From Gammaproteobacteria bacterium CG11_big_fil_rev_8_21_14_0_20_46_22 (GTDB lineage Bacteria > Pseudomonadota > Gammaproteobacteria > UBA12402), in assembly GCA_002796245.1 (NCBI GenBank), contig PCWT01000048.1, positions 135,858-174,450 on the forward strand: 38,593 nucleotides of DNA. Direction: 5' to 3'. This document shows, piece by piece, positions 7,684 to 16,098 of this stretch. Positions within the stretch are counted from its first letter, which is position 1, and each line of letters begins with the position of its first letter. A model generated the notes under the pieces. It did not search any database. It saw only the letters and a program-made list of their open reading frames with translations, and was not told where the DNA came from. Both the position numbers and the translations under genes were made by a program.

Positions 7684-9327
7684 TTAGGCTAGCAATTTTT
7701 CAGCCAGTGCGCGAGCGGTTTGGTCATCACTTTTACCGCTTGTCATAAAGGCCAGCTCAGCGACACGCTCTTCACGCGACAAGGCGCGAATGTGCGAGTG
7801 GGTCGTATTGTCGGTCGAGTTTTTTTCCACGTAGAGATGATGTTGGCCTTTGGCGGCAACCGCGGCTAAGTGTGTGATACATAAAATTTGCGCGTTCTGC
7901 GAAAGGGTCGCGAGCAGTTGGCCTACCACATTCGCCACGTGTCCGCTGATGCCGGTATCCACTTCGTCAAAAATGAGCGTCGGCGTTTTTTCACATTCAG
8001 CGGTGGCAACATGAATGGCAAGGCTAATACGCGATAGCTCACCGCCAGAGGCGATTTTGCTGAGTGCATCGGGTTTTTGGCCAGGGTTTAAATGGGCATC
8101 AAAACGCACTCTTTCAAGTCCTTGAGCAGAAGGTGTGTCTTGCTCGATCAATTGCACAATAAACTCGGCTTTAGGCATACCAAGTTGCTTGATGAAATCA
8201 GAAATTTTTTGACTCAGAGTTTTTGCTGATTTTTCTCGTGCCTGGCTGAGTTTTTTCGCGTGGTCTAAATAGGTTTTTTCGGCTTTTTGGATGTCAGCTT
8301 CGAGCGCATTTAGATGTTCGTCGCTGTGGTCAATTTCACTGATCGAAGTCTCGATGGATTCACGCAAAGCCAGCAGTTGATCGGGTGTGGTACGGTGCTT
8401 GCGTGAAAGTTCGTGAAGCTTGCTTAAGGTTTCTTCGATGTCGGCTAATCGTGCGGGGTCGTTGTCAAAGCGCTCGATCGCGTGTTCGATATCACGTGCC
8501 ACTTCTTCAGCTTGGATCAACGCTTGATTAAGGCTGTCAGCCCATTCATTTTTTTGGGGCAAAGCGAGTTTGTTGATGTGTTGTAAAGCGGCGCTAAGTT
8601 GGTCGCAGGCACCATCATCGTCTCGCAAAATGGAAAAAGCGGCTTGCCCTTCGCTTAACAGCTCATCGGCATTTGATAAGCCTTTTTGTTCTTCGTCGAT
8701 TGACTGAATGTATTCGGGTTCTAAATTCAGGTCTTTAAGCTCGTCAAATTGAAAACGTAAAAATTCTAGCTGCTGTGCGCCGGCTTTGGATTTTGCCAAT
8801 AATTCATCACGCTGTTTTTTTAAGGCCTGCCAATGCGAGAACGTTTGCTGTGTTTGTTTGAGTAATTCGAGTGATTGCCCGTAGGCATCGAGCAAATGCT
8901 GCTGGTGCTTTTCGTTTAAAAGTTGTTGACCTTCATGTTGGCCGTGCACGCTGATTAAAAATTTACTCAGGGCTTTTAAATCATTCAAGGTGCAGGCATG
9001 ACCGTTAATATACGCTTTGGATCGCCCGTCTTCTGAGAGCACGCGTCGTAGTTGGCATTGTTCATCTTCGTAAAAGTCGTGTGCTTGCAGCCAGGTTTTC
9101 GCTTGATCAAGATCACGCAAATCAAATTCAGCGCACACACTGCCCTTGTCGTGCCCGTGTTTTACGAGTCCTGATGGTGCTCGCTCACCGGCGAGTAATT
9201 TCAAGGCGTTAATGATGATGGATTTACCCGCACCGGTTTCGCCGGTGATGACGGTTAGGCCCTGAGAGACATCAAGATCTAGGTGGTCGGTAATGGCAAT
9301 GTGTTTGAGTTGTAAGTGCGTGAGCAT
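7684..9327 (-). CDS. recN: DNA repair protein RecN
   Basis: This 547-aa protein is the SMC-like ATPase RecN, which acts in recombinational repair of double-strand breaks; E. coli RecN is 553 aa. Walker A is GETGAGKS at residues 29-36. The central 150-370 region is rich in Glu, Gln, Leu and Lys heptads expected of the coiled-coil arms. The C-terminal half holds the ABC signature IASGGELSRISLA and Walker B TLIFDEVDTGISG. It is the reverse of the neighbouring nadK, as part of a recN-nadK-grpE neighbourhood conserved with E. coli. A 62-codon small ORF ends 4 bp upstream of its start. Confidence 0.97.
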   Translation of the reverse strand: MLTHLQLKHIAITDHLDLDVSQGLTVITGETGAGKSIIINALKLLAGERAPSGLVKHGHDKGSVCAEFDLRDLDQAKTWLQAHDFYEDEQCQLRRVLSEDGRSKAYINGHACTLNDLKALSKFLISVHGQHEGQQLLNEKHQQHLLDAYGQSLELLKQTQQTFSHWQALKKQRDELLAKSKAGAQQLEFLRFQFDELKDLNLEPEYIQSIDEEQKGLSNADELLSEGQAAFSILRDDDGACDQLSAALQHINKLALPQKNEWADSLNQALIQAEEVARDIEHAIERFDNDPARLADIEETLSKLHELSRKHRTTPDQLLALRESIETSISEIDHSDEHLNALEADIQKAEKTYLDHAKKLSQAREKSAKTLSQKISDFIKQLGMPKAEFIVQLIEQDTPSAQGLERVRFDAHLNPGQKPDALSKIASGGELSRISLAIHVATAECEKTPTLIFDEVDTGISGHVANVVGQLLATLSQNAQILCITHLAAVAAKGQHHLYVEKNSTDNTTHSHIRALSREERVAELAFMTSGKSDDQTARALAEKLLA

Positions 9328-9331
9328 GGGT

Positions 9332-9520
9332 TCACTCTTTTAAAACGGTGGTTAACAGTTTGGCTGCAACATCCACCAGCGATATGCCAGGATCATACGC
9401 CATTCGTTGTGGCCCGACAATGTCACCGCCAAGGTAATAAGGTGAAGCTACGGCGCGCCAATCTATCAAGCACGTCATGCCCGGATTCGCGACTTGCTGA
9501 ATCGACGAAATCGTGTTCAT
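9332..9520 (-). CDS. Small ORF of 62 aa immediately upstream of recN
   Basis: This frame fills most of the recN-nadK gap and ends with TGA only 4 bp before the recN ATG, the spacing of a translationally coupled pair; the recN ribosome site would lie within its last codons. The product (MNTISSIQQVANPGM start, GGDIVGPQRMAYDPGISLVDV middle) has no family I recognise, no signal peptide and no membrane segment. Its codons look normal for the region. No Shine-Dalgarno sequence precedes its ATG. It could be a genuine small protein, a leader peptide that tunes recN translation, or a chance frame. Confidence 0.42.
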   Translation of the reverse strand: MNTISSIQQVANPGMTCLIDWRAVASPYYLGGDIVGPQRMAYDPGISLVDVAAKLLTTVLKE

Positions 9521-9573
9521 TAAACTTGCAATTTATGAGTGATTTGACATGATTGTACTCATCCTAACGTTAA

Positions 9574-10470
9574 ATGCTAAGAAAAATCGTGCCAAAAACA
9601 TTCAACAACGTCGGTCTTTTTGGCCGAGTTCGTCGCTCTGAGACAAAGGAGACCTTTAAGCAAGTTGCAGGCTTATTGAGCAATATGGGCTTGTCGTATT
9701 GTCTAGACAAGGCTTTGCTCGAGCAAGTGGATTTCACGCCTATGGCGGCCGCTAGCCAAGCTGATATGGCCAAGTCTGTCGATTTGGCTATTGTCGTGGG
9801 CGGTGACGGTAGCCTGCTTCGTGCAACTAAAGCGGTGGTTGATCACGATGTGCCCCTCATTGGTATTAACCGCGGGCGCTTTGGTTTTTTGGCGGATATT
9901 GCGCCGGATAAAGTGGCCGAAATTCTGCCGGCCATGCTCGAGGGGCATTACCAAGAAGAATCGCGTTTTTTGTTGGAGCTTGAATTGCCCGGCGATCAAT
10001 CAAAACAGCATGCGCTCAATGATATCGTCTTGATGTCGGGCGATACCGCCCACATGACGGAGTTTGAAGTTTACGTCGACGGTGTTTTCATGTGTTCAGA
10101 GCATTCTGATGGCATGATCGTCGCAACCCCCACGGGCTCAACGGCCTACGCCTTATCCGGCGGTGGGCCCATCATTCACCCTGCCTCGAATGCCGTGGTG
10201 CTTGTGCCGATGTTTTCACATACCTTGAATAGTCGCCCTGTTGTCTTGAGTGCCGACAGTGAGGTGAGGTTCAAGGTGGGCAGCGGTATCGATGCCAAGC
10301 CTTGCGTGAGCTGTGACGGTGAGCGTGTGGCAAGCTTGAGCGCGGGTGAGACGATCATCATCCGCCGAAAAAGCCAAAAAGTTAGGTTGTTGCACCCGCA
10401 AGGCTATGAATATTTCAACAATCTCGGTAAAAAATTAAACTGGGGTCGGCGATTAATTGACACGCCCTAG
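9574..10470 (+). CDS. nadK: NAD kinase
   Basis: This 298-aa protein is NAD kinase, which phosphorylates NAD to NADP in the cytoplasm. The catalytic GGDG motif is at residues 76-79 (LAIVVGGDGSLLRA). The NAD-binding TPTGSTAYALSGGGPI motif and the C-terminal CDGE segment are present. Length is close to E. coli NadK (292 aa). No ribosome site precedes the ATG at 9574; an in-frame GTG five codons later (start of PKTFNNVGLFGR) is possible and would remove only residues not conserved in the family. It is divergent from recN and upstream of grpE. Confidence 0.96.
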   Translation: MLRKIVPKTFNNVGLFGRVRRSETKETFKQVAGLLSNMGLSYCLDKALLEQVDFTPMAAASQADMAKSVDLAIVVGGDGSLLRATKAVVDHDVPLIGINRGRFGFLADIAPDKVAEILPAMLEGHYQEESRFLLELELPGDQSKQHALNDIVLMSGDTAHMTEFEVYVDGVFMCSEHSDGMIVATPTGSTAYALSGGGPIIHPASNAVVLVPMFSHTLNSRPVVLSADSEVRFKVGSGIDAKPCVSCDGERVASLSAGETIIIRRKSQKVRLLHPQGYEYFNNLGKKLNWGRRLIDTP

Positions 10471-10471
10471 G

Positions 10472-10499
10472 CTTGAAATCTCGTCAAATGCCCCCACCT
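10472..10499 (+). promoter_or_regulatory. Sigma-32 (RpoH) heat-shock promoter of grpE
   Basis: A -35 element CTTGAAA (10472-10478) is followed by a 13-bp spacer and a -10 element CCCCACCT (10492-10499). This is close to the RpoH consensus CTTGAAA-N13-CCCCATNT. It starts 1 bp after the nadK stop and 64 bp before the grpE ATG, in the correct orientation. Confidence 0.85.
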
Positions 10500-10535
10500 A
10501 TGAAAAATAGAGTCATTATTTGAGGAAAGCATACG

Positions 10536-11090
10536 ATGAAAAACGATAAACACACTCATGATCATGAAGACCTCACGGAAGAAGAGATAAATGCGCAAGA
10601 CGACCAAATTGGTGAAGCGCTAGATGAGGCAGAAGATACGCTCGAAGAAACCCAGGGTGAAGAAGCCAAGCTTCGCGATCAGTTGATTCGCCTGCACGCC
10701 CAGATGGAAAACATTAAAATGCGCGCCAAACGCGATGTGGAGTCTGCGCATAAGTTTGCCAGTGAAAAACTACTCAAAGAACTGTTACCTATTTTGGATA
10801 GCTTGGAGCATGCTTTGGCCGTCAGCCAAGACGCACATGAAAGTGTTTCGGCCATGATCGAGGGTTTGGAGCTAACACACAAAATGCTACTCGGCACGCT
10901 GGAAAAATTCGGTGTAAAAGTATTAAACCCTGTGGGTGAAATGTTTGACCCCAATCAGCATGAAGCCATGACCATGGTGCCCAGCCCAGAGCACCAGCCC
11001 AACACCGTGATTGATGTGGTCCAAAAAGGCTACAGCTTGCATGATCGTGTGGTGCGTCCAGCCCGCGTGGTGGTGTCAAAGTCTGCTTGA
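10536..11090 (+). CDS. grpE: Nucleotide exchange factor GrpE
   Basis: This 184-aa protein is GrpE, the co-chaperone that exchanges ADP on DnaK. The N-terminus (about residues 1-45) is very acidic. It is followed by the long helical coiled-coil dimer region (LRDQLIRLHAQMENIKMRAK). The C-terminal beta domain begins near EKFGVKVLNPVGEMFDPNQHEAM and ends with the conserved VVQKGYSLHDRVVRPARVVVSK. Length is near E. coli GrpE (197 aa). A ribosome site GAGGAAA precedes the ATG. Expression is probably heat-inducible from the sigma-32 promoter directly upstream. Confidence 0.97.
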   Translation: MKNDKHTHDHEDLTEEEINAQDDQIGEALDEAEDTLEETQGEEAKLRDQLIRLHAQMENIKMRAKRDVESAHKFASEKLLKELLPILDSLEHALAVSQDAHESVSAMIEGLELTHKMLLGTLEKFGVKVLNPVGEMFDPNQHEAMTMVPSPEHQPNTVIDVVQKGYSLHDRVVRPARVVVSKSA

Positions 11091-11240
11091 TCAGCGAGCA
11101 CCGGTTTTTTTAGCCTTGGCGGCTTTCCTCTTTTTCATGCCCGCAGAGCCCCCTCGCCCAATCACGGCGAGCGGGTGTGGGCCGCTAAGATTTTTTAATT
11201 GTTCGGCCGTGTTATTTTTTTGAACAAAACTCATTTCGGC

Positions 11241-11268
11241 CTTGAAATCAAAAAACCTGCCCCCATAT
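11241..11268 (+). promoter_or_regulatory. Sigma-32 (RpoH) heat-shock promoter of dnaK
   Basis: CTTGAAA (11241-11247), a 13-bp spacer and CCCCATAT (11261-11268) match the RpoH consensus at every defined position. It lies 43 bp upstream of the dnaK ATG. The spacing is identical to that of the grpE promoter. Confidence 0.93.
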
Positions 11269-11311
11269 CTGTAAACAAGACAACAATTAACCTTTTCTTA
11301 GGAGAAATAGC

Positions 11312-13246
11312 ATGGCTGTTATTGGTATTGACTTAGGCACCACGAATTCCTGTGTGGCGATTATGGAAGGCAAAGACCTTAAAGTGATTGAAAACGCGGA
11401 AGGTCGTCGTACGACCCCGTCGATCATTGCCTACACAGATGATGGTGAAACATTGGTCGGCGAACCGGCGAAACGCCAGGCGGTGACCAACCCCACAAAC
11501 ACATTATACGCGATCAAGCGTTTGATCGGCCGTCGTTTTGAAGATTCCGTCGTTCAAAAAGACATCGACATGGTGCCGTATAAGATTGCAAAAGCAGACA
11601 ATGGCGATGCTTGGGTGGAAGTGAAGGGCAAAAAGCAAGCGCCTCCTCAAATTTCAGCCGAAGTCTTAAAGAAAATGAAAAAGACAGCGGAAGATTATTT
11701 GGGCCATGAAGTGACAGAGGCGGTGATTACCGTGCCGGCCTACTTCAATGACTCTCAGCGCCAAGCCACGAAAGACGCGGGTAAAATCGCAGGCTTAGAT
11801 GTAAAACGTATTATCAACGAACCCACCGCTGCAGCGCTAGCTTATGGCATGGATAAAAAGAAAGGCGATCAAACCATCGCGGTCTATGACTTGGGTGGCG
11901 GTACGTTTGACGTGTCGATCATTGAAATCGCTGAAGTGGATGGCGAGCACCAGTTTGAAGTGTTGGCCACTAACGGTGATACTTTCCTAGGCGGTGAAGA
12001 TTTTGACGCGCGCTTGATCGACTACTTGATCGAAGAGTTCAAGAAAGACAGTGGTTTTGATTTGCGTAAAGATCCTTTGGCGCTTCAACGTTTGAAAGAA
12101 GCGGCCGAAAAAGCAAAAATTGAGCTTTCTTCTGCGCAGCAAACGGACGTGAACTTGCCGTACATCACAGCGGATGCCTCAGGCCCTAAACATTTAAATA
12201 TCAAAGTCACTCGCGCTAAGCTTGAGTCTTTGGTTGAAGATTTAATCACGCGCACGATTGAACCATGCAAAGTGGCGTTGAAAGATGCCGGTTTAAGCAT
12301 GTCTGACATTTCTGATGTGATTTTGGTCGGTGGCCAAACCCGTATGCCGAAAGTACAAGAAGCGGTGAAAGATTTTTTTGGTAAAGAAGCGCGCCGTGAT
12401 GTGAACCCGGACGAAGCCGTGGCTATGGGTGCTGCGATTCAAGGGGGTGTCTTGTCAGGTGCGGTGAAAGACGTTTTATTGTTAGACGTCACACCGTTGT
12501 CATTGGGTATTGAAACCTTGGGCGGCGTGATGACACCACTCATCGAAAAAAACACAACGATTCCAACCAAAGCGCAACAAGTGTTTTCAACAGCAGAAGA
12601 TAACCAAACCGCCGTGACCATTCATGTCTTGCAAGGTGAGCGCAAAATGGCAACGCAGAATAAATCACTGGGTCGTTTTGATTTAAGTGATATCCCACCA
12701 ACTTCACGCGGCATGCCGCAAATCGAAGTGACCTTCGATATCGATGCGAATGGTATTTTGCACGTGTCGGCGAAAGACAAAGCCACAGGCAAAGAACAGA
12801 AGATCAAAATCCAAGCGTCTAGCGGTTTATCGGATGCTGAAATCGAAAAAATGGTGAAAGATGCCGAAGCGCATGCTGATGAAGATAAAAAGTTTGAAGA
12901 CTTAATCAAGGCGCGCAACCAAGCGGACAACATGATCCATGCGGTTGAAAAATCGACGAAGGAGATGGGCGACAAGCTTGAAGCGTCTGAAAAAGAAAGC
13001 ATTGATGCGGCGATTGCAGATTTGAAAGAAGCCTTAAAAGGCAACGACAAGGATGCGATCGAACAAAAAACGCATGCCTTAACGGAAGCTTCATCGAAAA
13101 TGGCAGAAAAAATGTACGCACAACAAGGCGGCGCTGAAGGTCAAGCGCAGGGTGGCGAACAAGCCTCTGGTGATGAGACCAAAGACGACGCGGTGGATGC
13201 GGAGTTTGAAGAAGTCAAAGACGACGAGAAAAAAGACGAGAAGTAA
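11312..13246 (+). CDS. dnaK: Chaperone DnaK (Hsp70)
   Basis: This 644-aa protein is the Hsp70 chaperone. The ATPase domain starts [19 protein letters not shown] and contains the second Hsp70 signature [16 protein letters not shown] and the third [14 protein letters not shown]. The substrate-binding domain follows the linker [19 protein letters not shown]. The helical lid ends in a Gly/Gln- and then Asp/Glu/Lys-rich tail ([14 protein letters not shown]). The length matches E. coli DnaK (638 aa). A good ribosome site (AGGAGA) precedes the ATG. It works with GrpE and DnaJ encoded on either side; a 195-bp gap carrying two palindromic repeats separates it from dnaJ. Confidence 0.99.
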   Translation: MAVIGIDLGTTNSCVAIMEGKDLKVIENAEGRRTTPSIIAYTDDGETLVGEPAKRQAVTNPTNTLYAIKRLIGRRFEDSVVQKDIDMVPYKIAKADNGDAWVEVKGKKQAPPQISAEVLKKMKKTAEDYLGHEVTEAVITVPAYFNDSQRQATKDAGKIAGLDVKRIINEPTAAALAYGMDKKKGDQTIAVYDLGGGTFDVSIIEIAEVDGEHQFEVLATNGDTFLGGEDFDARLIDYLIEEFKKDSGFDLRKDPLALQRLKEAAEKAKIELSSAQQTDVNLPYITADASGPKHLNIKVTRAKLESLVEDLITRTIEPCKVALKDAGLSMSDISDVILVGGQTRMPKVQEAVKDFFGKEARRDVNPDEAVAMGAAIQGGVLSGAVKDVLLLDVTPLSLGIETLGGVMTPLIEKNTTIPTKAQQVFSTAEDNQTAVTIHVLQGERKMATQNKSLGRFDLSDIPPTSRGMPQIEVTFDIDANGILHVSAKDKATGKEQKIKIQASSGLSDAEIEKMVKDAEAHADEDKKFEDLIKARNQADNMIHAVEKSTKEMGDKLEASEKESIDAAIADLKEALKGNDKDAIEQKTHALTEASSKMAEKMYAQQGGAEGQAQGGEQASGDETKDDAVDAEFEEVKDDEKKDEK

Positions 13247-13270
13247 ACATCGTCACCATTGAATGTAGCA

Positions 13271-13357
13271 ACCGTCTTTGCGAGGAGCGTAGCGACGCGG
13301 CAATCTCCAGGTTAATTTAAAAGATTGCCGCGCTTACTATCGTTCGCTCGCAATGAC
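13271..13357. repeat. Palindromic intergenic repeat A, copy 1
   Basis: The left part reads GTCTTTGCGAG...GCGGCAATCT and the right part AGATTGCCGCG...CTCGCAATGAC, forming a long imperfect hairpin in the dnaK-dnaJ gap. The same arms recur at 15075-15162 and 20986-21069. It resembles the REP/BIME-like or MITE-like palindromes common in many proteobacteria. Confidence 0.8.
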
Positions 13358-13365
13358 ATTAAAAT

Positions 13366-13422
13366 GTAGTCTGGGTTAACGAGTGCCGCGAAAGCGAAGG
13401 CGAACGATAACCCGGGTTTTAG
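13366..13422. repeat. Intergenic repeat B, copy 1
   Basis: The element runs from GTAGTCTGGGTTAACGAG to GATAACCCGGGTTTTAG; its ends (CTGGGTTA and TAACCCGGG) are complementary, so it folds into a hairpin. Related copies lie at 20883-20972 (an inverted pair), 21104-21146 and 30042-30085. It sits between repeat A copy 1 and the dnaJ ribosome site. Confidence 0.75.
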
Positions 13423-13441
13423 GTTTCACACAGGAAAAACC

Positions 13442-14578
13442 ATGTCTCAACGCGACTACTACGAAATTTTAGGCGTCAACAAAAACGCCAGCGAACAAGA
13501 CATTAAAAAAGCGTATCGTCGCATGGCGATGAAATACCATCCCGATCGCAATGCACAAAACCCAGAAGCTGAAGCCAAGTTTAAAGAAGTCAAAGAAGCG
13601 TATGAGATTTTATCTGATGCGCAAAAGCGATCGGCCTACGATCAATTTGGTCATGCGGGTGTTAATGGTCAAAGTGCTGGTGGCGGTTACGGCGGTGGCG
13701 CGGGCGGCTTTAATTTTGGCGATATTTTTGAAGATATCTTCGGTGGTTTTGGCGGTGGCGGTGCTCGTGGTGGCAGAAGCCGCGCCCAACCGGGCGCTGA
13801 TTTGCGCTACTCCTTAGAGATCACCTTAGATCAAGCGGTGCATGGTGATACCGTGCAAATCAAAGTACCCACCTATGTGGGCTGTGGCGATTGCGGCGGC
13901 AGCGGCGCGAAAAAAGGTTCCAAACCTGAAACGTGCCAAGACTGTCATGGCACAGGCCATATTCAAATGCAGCAAGGTTTTTTAGCGGTTCAACAAATCT
14001 GCCCGACCTGTCGTGGCGCAGGTCAAACGATAAAAGACCCGTGCACCAGTTGCCATGGTCAAGGCCGTGTGCGCAAAGAAAAAACCTTATCGGTCAAAAT
14101 CCCAGCCGGTATGGACAATGGCGATCGCATTCGTTTATCCGGTGAAGGTGAAGCGGGTTTAAACGGCGGACCGACGGGCGATCTTTACGTTGAAACCTAT
14201 GTAAAAAAACATGATGTGTTTGAGCGTGACGGTAATCACTTGTATTGCGATGTGCCGATCAGTTTCAAAATGGCCGTGCTCGGTGGTGAGATTGAAGTGC
14301 CAACCTTAGAAGGCCGTGTTAAACTTAAAGTGCCTGCCGGCACACAGTCTGGCAAGCTTTTTCGCTTGCGTGGTAAAGGGGTAAAATCGGTGCGTTCCTA
14401 TTCGGTGGGTGACTTGATGTGCCGAGTGATGGTCGAAACGCCGGTGAACTTAACGGCAGAACAAAAAGCCTTGCTAGAACAACTCGACGAAAGCTTCGCC
14501 AAAGGTGGTGATAAACACAATCCGTATGCGCAAGGCTGGTTTAAAAAAGTGAAACGATTTTTTGAAGGAAAACAATGA
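13442..14578 (+). CDS. dnaJ: Co-chaperone DnaJ (Hsp40)
   Basis: This 378-aa protein is a type I DnaJ that stimulates the DnaK ATPase. The J domain spans about residues 4-70 with the HPD motif in KYHPDRN. A Gly/Phe-rich region follows (about 75-118). The zinc-binding region has four CxxCxGxG repeats: [24 protein letters not shown] and CTSCHGQG. The C-terminal substrate-binding domain completes the protein. The ribosome site AGGA lies 6 nt before the ATG. The stop overlaps the greA start (ATGATG), so dnaJ and greA appear translationally coupled. Confidence 0.98.
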   Translation: MSQRDYYEILGVNKNASEQDIKKAYRRMAMKYHPDRNAQNPEAEAKFKEVKEAYEILSDAQKRSAYDQFGHAGVNGQSAGGGYGGGAGGFNFGDIFEDIFGGFGGGGARGGRSRAQPGADLRYSLEITLDQAVHGDTVQIKVPTYVGCGDCGGSGAKKGSKPETCQDCHGTGHIQMQQGFLAVQQICPTCRGAGQTIKDPCTSCHGQGRVRKEKTLSVKIPAGMDNGDRIRLSGEGEAGLNGGPTGDLYVETYVKKHDVFERDGNHLYCDVPISFKMAVLGGEIEVPTLEGRVKLKVPAGTQSGKLFRLRGKGVKSVRSYSVGDLMCRVMVETPVNLTAEQKALLEQLDESFAKGGDKHNPYAQGWFKKVKRFFEGKQ

Positions 14579-15057
14579 TGGAAAAATTTCCTATGACCGT
14601 TGACGGTCACAAGGCGCTAGAAATTGAATTGAAACAATTAAAGTCGGTGGAGCGCCCTAAAGTGGTCGCAGCCATTGCCGAAGCCCGCGCACACGGCGAT
14701 TTAAAAGAAAACGCGGAATACCACGCGGCACGTGAGCGTCAAGGTTTTTTGGAAGGCCGTATTGCAGACATCGAAGCCAAGCTTTCTCGCGCCCAAGTCA
14801 TTGATATCAGTACGTTGCCGAAAGTCGGTAAAGTCGTGTTTGGCGTGACCGTGGAAATCATGGACTGCAACACCGAAGTGACCAAGGTGTATCAAATTGT
14901 CGGCGAAGACGAAGCCGATATTGAAAAAGCTAAAGTTTCTTACAAAGCCCCGATTGCTCGCGCTTTGATTGGTAAAGAAAAAGGCGATGTGGTGGAGTTT
15001 AAAGCGCCTGGCGGCGTGATCGAATACGAAATCGTTTCGGTAAGTTATTTGTTGTAA
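14575..15057 (+). CDS. greA: Transcription elongation factor GreA
   Basis: This 160-aa protein is GreA, which binds in the RNA polymerase secondary channel and stimulates cleavage of backtracked RNA. The N-terminal coiled coil carries the highly conserved [20 protein letters not shown] segment with the acidic tip. The C-terminal FKBP-like domain includes [11 protein letters not shown]-type and [11 protein letters not shown] motifs. The start is ATG at 14575 or the adjacent ATG at 14578; both follow a GAAGGA ribosome site in the end of dnaJ. Coupling of greA to dnaJ is unusual compared with E. coli, where greA lies near yhbY and ftsH. Confidence 0.97.
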   Translation: MMEKFPMTVDGHKALEIELKQLKSVERPKVVAAIAEARAHGDLKENAEYHAARERQGFLEGRIADIEAKLSRAQVIDISTLPKVGKVVFGVTVEIMDCNTEVTKVYQIVGEDEADIEKAKVSYKAPIARALIGKEKGDVVEFKAPGGVIEYEIVSVSYLL

Positions 15058-15074
15058 TTGGCTGACGAAATCGT

Positions 15075-15162
15075 CGTCATTGCGAGCGAACCTTGGTGAG
15101 CGCGGCAATCTTAGCATTTAATGCCACAAGATTGCCGCGTCGCTTTGCTCCTCGCAATGACG
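15075..15162. repeat. Palindromic intergenic repeat A, copy 2
   Basis: Perfect 12-bp outer arms CGTCATTGCGAG (15075-15086) and CTCGCAATGACG (15151-15162) enclose perfect 12-bp inner arms CGCGGCAATCTT (15101-15112) and AAGATTGCCGCG (15128-15139). It lies just after greA and may act as a transcript-end hairpin. Confidence 0.85.
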
Positions 15163-15205
15163 GCTGTTGCGTGCAATGCTTACACTGCAAAAAACAAGGA
15201 TCCGC

Positions 15206-16012
15206 ATGACACAGAAAAAGCTCACCATCCTTCTGCCGAATTACAAAACCCCAAAGCTTGTCAAACTTTGCCTGCACCTGTTAAAAAAATACACGGACAT
15301 GAGCCAAGTGCATGTCATCGTGATCGACAACGATTCTCAAGATGAATCCTTAGACTATTTGCGTGGGCTGGATTGGATCGAGCTCATCGAGCGAAAATCT
15401 CAGCCTAATGAGGCAGGCGAGCTTTCGCATCGACGCGCATTGGACTTGGGTCTTGAACGCGTGCGCACGCCCTATTTTATTTCCATCCATACCGATACTT
15501 TAATAACGCATCCCGATTGGTTGTCGGTTTTACTTAATGAAGTTGAAGGCAAGCCCGGTGTTGGGGGCGTGGGTTCTTGGAAGCTTGAGGCCAAGCCTGC
15601 TTGGAAAAATGCCTTGAAAACACTCGAAGGGGCGGTGCAGCAACTGTTTTCGCGCATCAGCGGCAAGCAGCATCGCATTGTGGGCAAAGATGGCAATTAT
15701 TATTTCTTGCGCAGCCACTGTGCATTGTATCGTAAAGACTTGTTTGACCAACTCAATTTGCGCTTTAGCGATGGCGATGAATGTGCGGGCAAATTGGTGC
15801 ATAAAGCCTTGGTGGATGCCGGCTTTAAGATGGTGTTTTTGCCCTCAGACTACTTGGGCCGTTACATGGATCACTTAAATCATGCGACCTTGATTTTAAA
15901 CCCCGAACGCGAGGGCTTAAAAACCGCCAGCGCCAAGGATTACCGAAAAATGCAGCGAAAACTCAAAGCACTCCAGGCCGATGCCATTTTGGCGGATAAC
16001 AGCCTCGACTAA
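15206..16012 (+). CDS. Family 2 glycosyltransferase
   Basis: The ATG at 15206 follows AAGGA with 6 nt spacing and gives 268 aa; an upstream in-frame start at 15167 has no ribosome site. The N-terminus is a GT-A fold of the GT2 type: KLTILLPNYKTPKLVKLCL, then VHVIVIDNDSQDESLDYL with the nucleotide-binding Asp. The DxD-like metal site is probably in FISIHTDTLITHPDWL. The later part (YYFLRSHCALYRKDLFDQL, FSDGDECAGKLVHKAL) resembles the acceptor-side region of rhamnosyl/glycosyl transferases. There is no membrane segment. Neighbours give no hint of the glycan, since no other polysaccharide gene is adjacent. Confidence 0.82.
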   Translation: MTQKKLTILLPNYKTPKLVKLCLHLLKKYTDMSQVHVIVIDNDSQDESLDYLRGLDWIELIERKSQPNEAGELSHRRALDLGLERVRTPYFISIHTDTLITHPDWLSVLLNEVEGKPGVGGVGSWKLEAKPAWKNALKTLEGAVQQLFSRISGKQHRIVGKDGNYYFLRSHCALYRKDLFDQLNLRFSDGDECAGKLVHKALVDAGFKMVFLPSDYLGRYMDHLNHATLILNPEREGLKTASAKDYRKMQRKLKALQADAILADNSLD

Positions 16013-16032
16013 TCATTTTTTGCCCGCTTGGC

Positions 16033-16061
16033 TTGTACCCGGCTGCTCAATTTGGTAAAAT
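16033..16061 (+). promoter_or_regulatory. Sigma-70-type promoter candidate for the 478-aa protein
   Basis: TTGTAC (16033-16038), a 17-bp spacer and TAAAAT (16056-16061) fit a sigma-70 promoter with 4/6 and 5/6 matches. Transcription would start near 16068, downstream of an in-frame start at 16033, which supports the start at 16099. The TTTGG-TAAAAT core recurs before the 490-aa gene. Confidence 0.55.
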
Positions 16062-16098
16062 TTCGGCCAACATAATAAGAAGAAAATTCTTGAGCGAG

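Noticed and set aside
9316-9552. Plus-strand 78-codon frame opposite the recN start region
   Set aside because: It overlaps recN and the better-placed minus-strand small ORF, with no ribosome site or recognisable product.
11153-11171. CTCGCC/GGCGAG hairpin after grpE as a terminator
   Set aside because: The stem is short with a 7-nt loop and no T-tract follows directly; termination is not supported, although the gap before the dnaK promoter is a reasonable place for one.
12085-13121. Antisense open frames across dnaK
   Set aside because: They are shadows of the strongly biased dnaK codons; no ribosome sites and no family similarity.
13271-13422. CRISPR-like repeats because of recurring similar units
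   Set aside because: The units are palindromic, of unequal spacing and in different intergenic gaps; there is no regular repeat-spacer array.
16033-16098. N-terminal extension of the 478-aa protein from an upstream in-frame start
   Set aside because: It would lie on top of the -35/-10 promoter candidate and has no ribosome site; start at 16099 or 16102 preferred.
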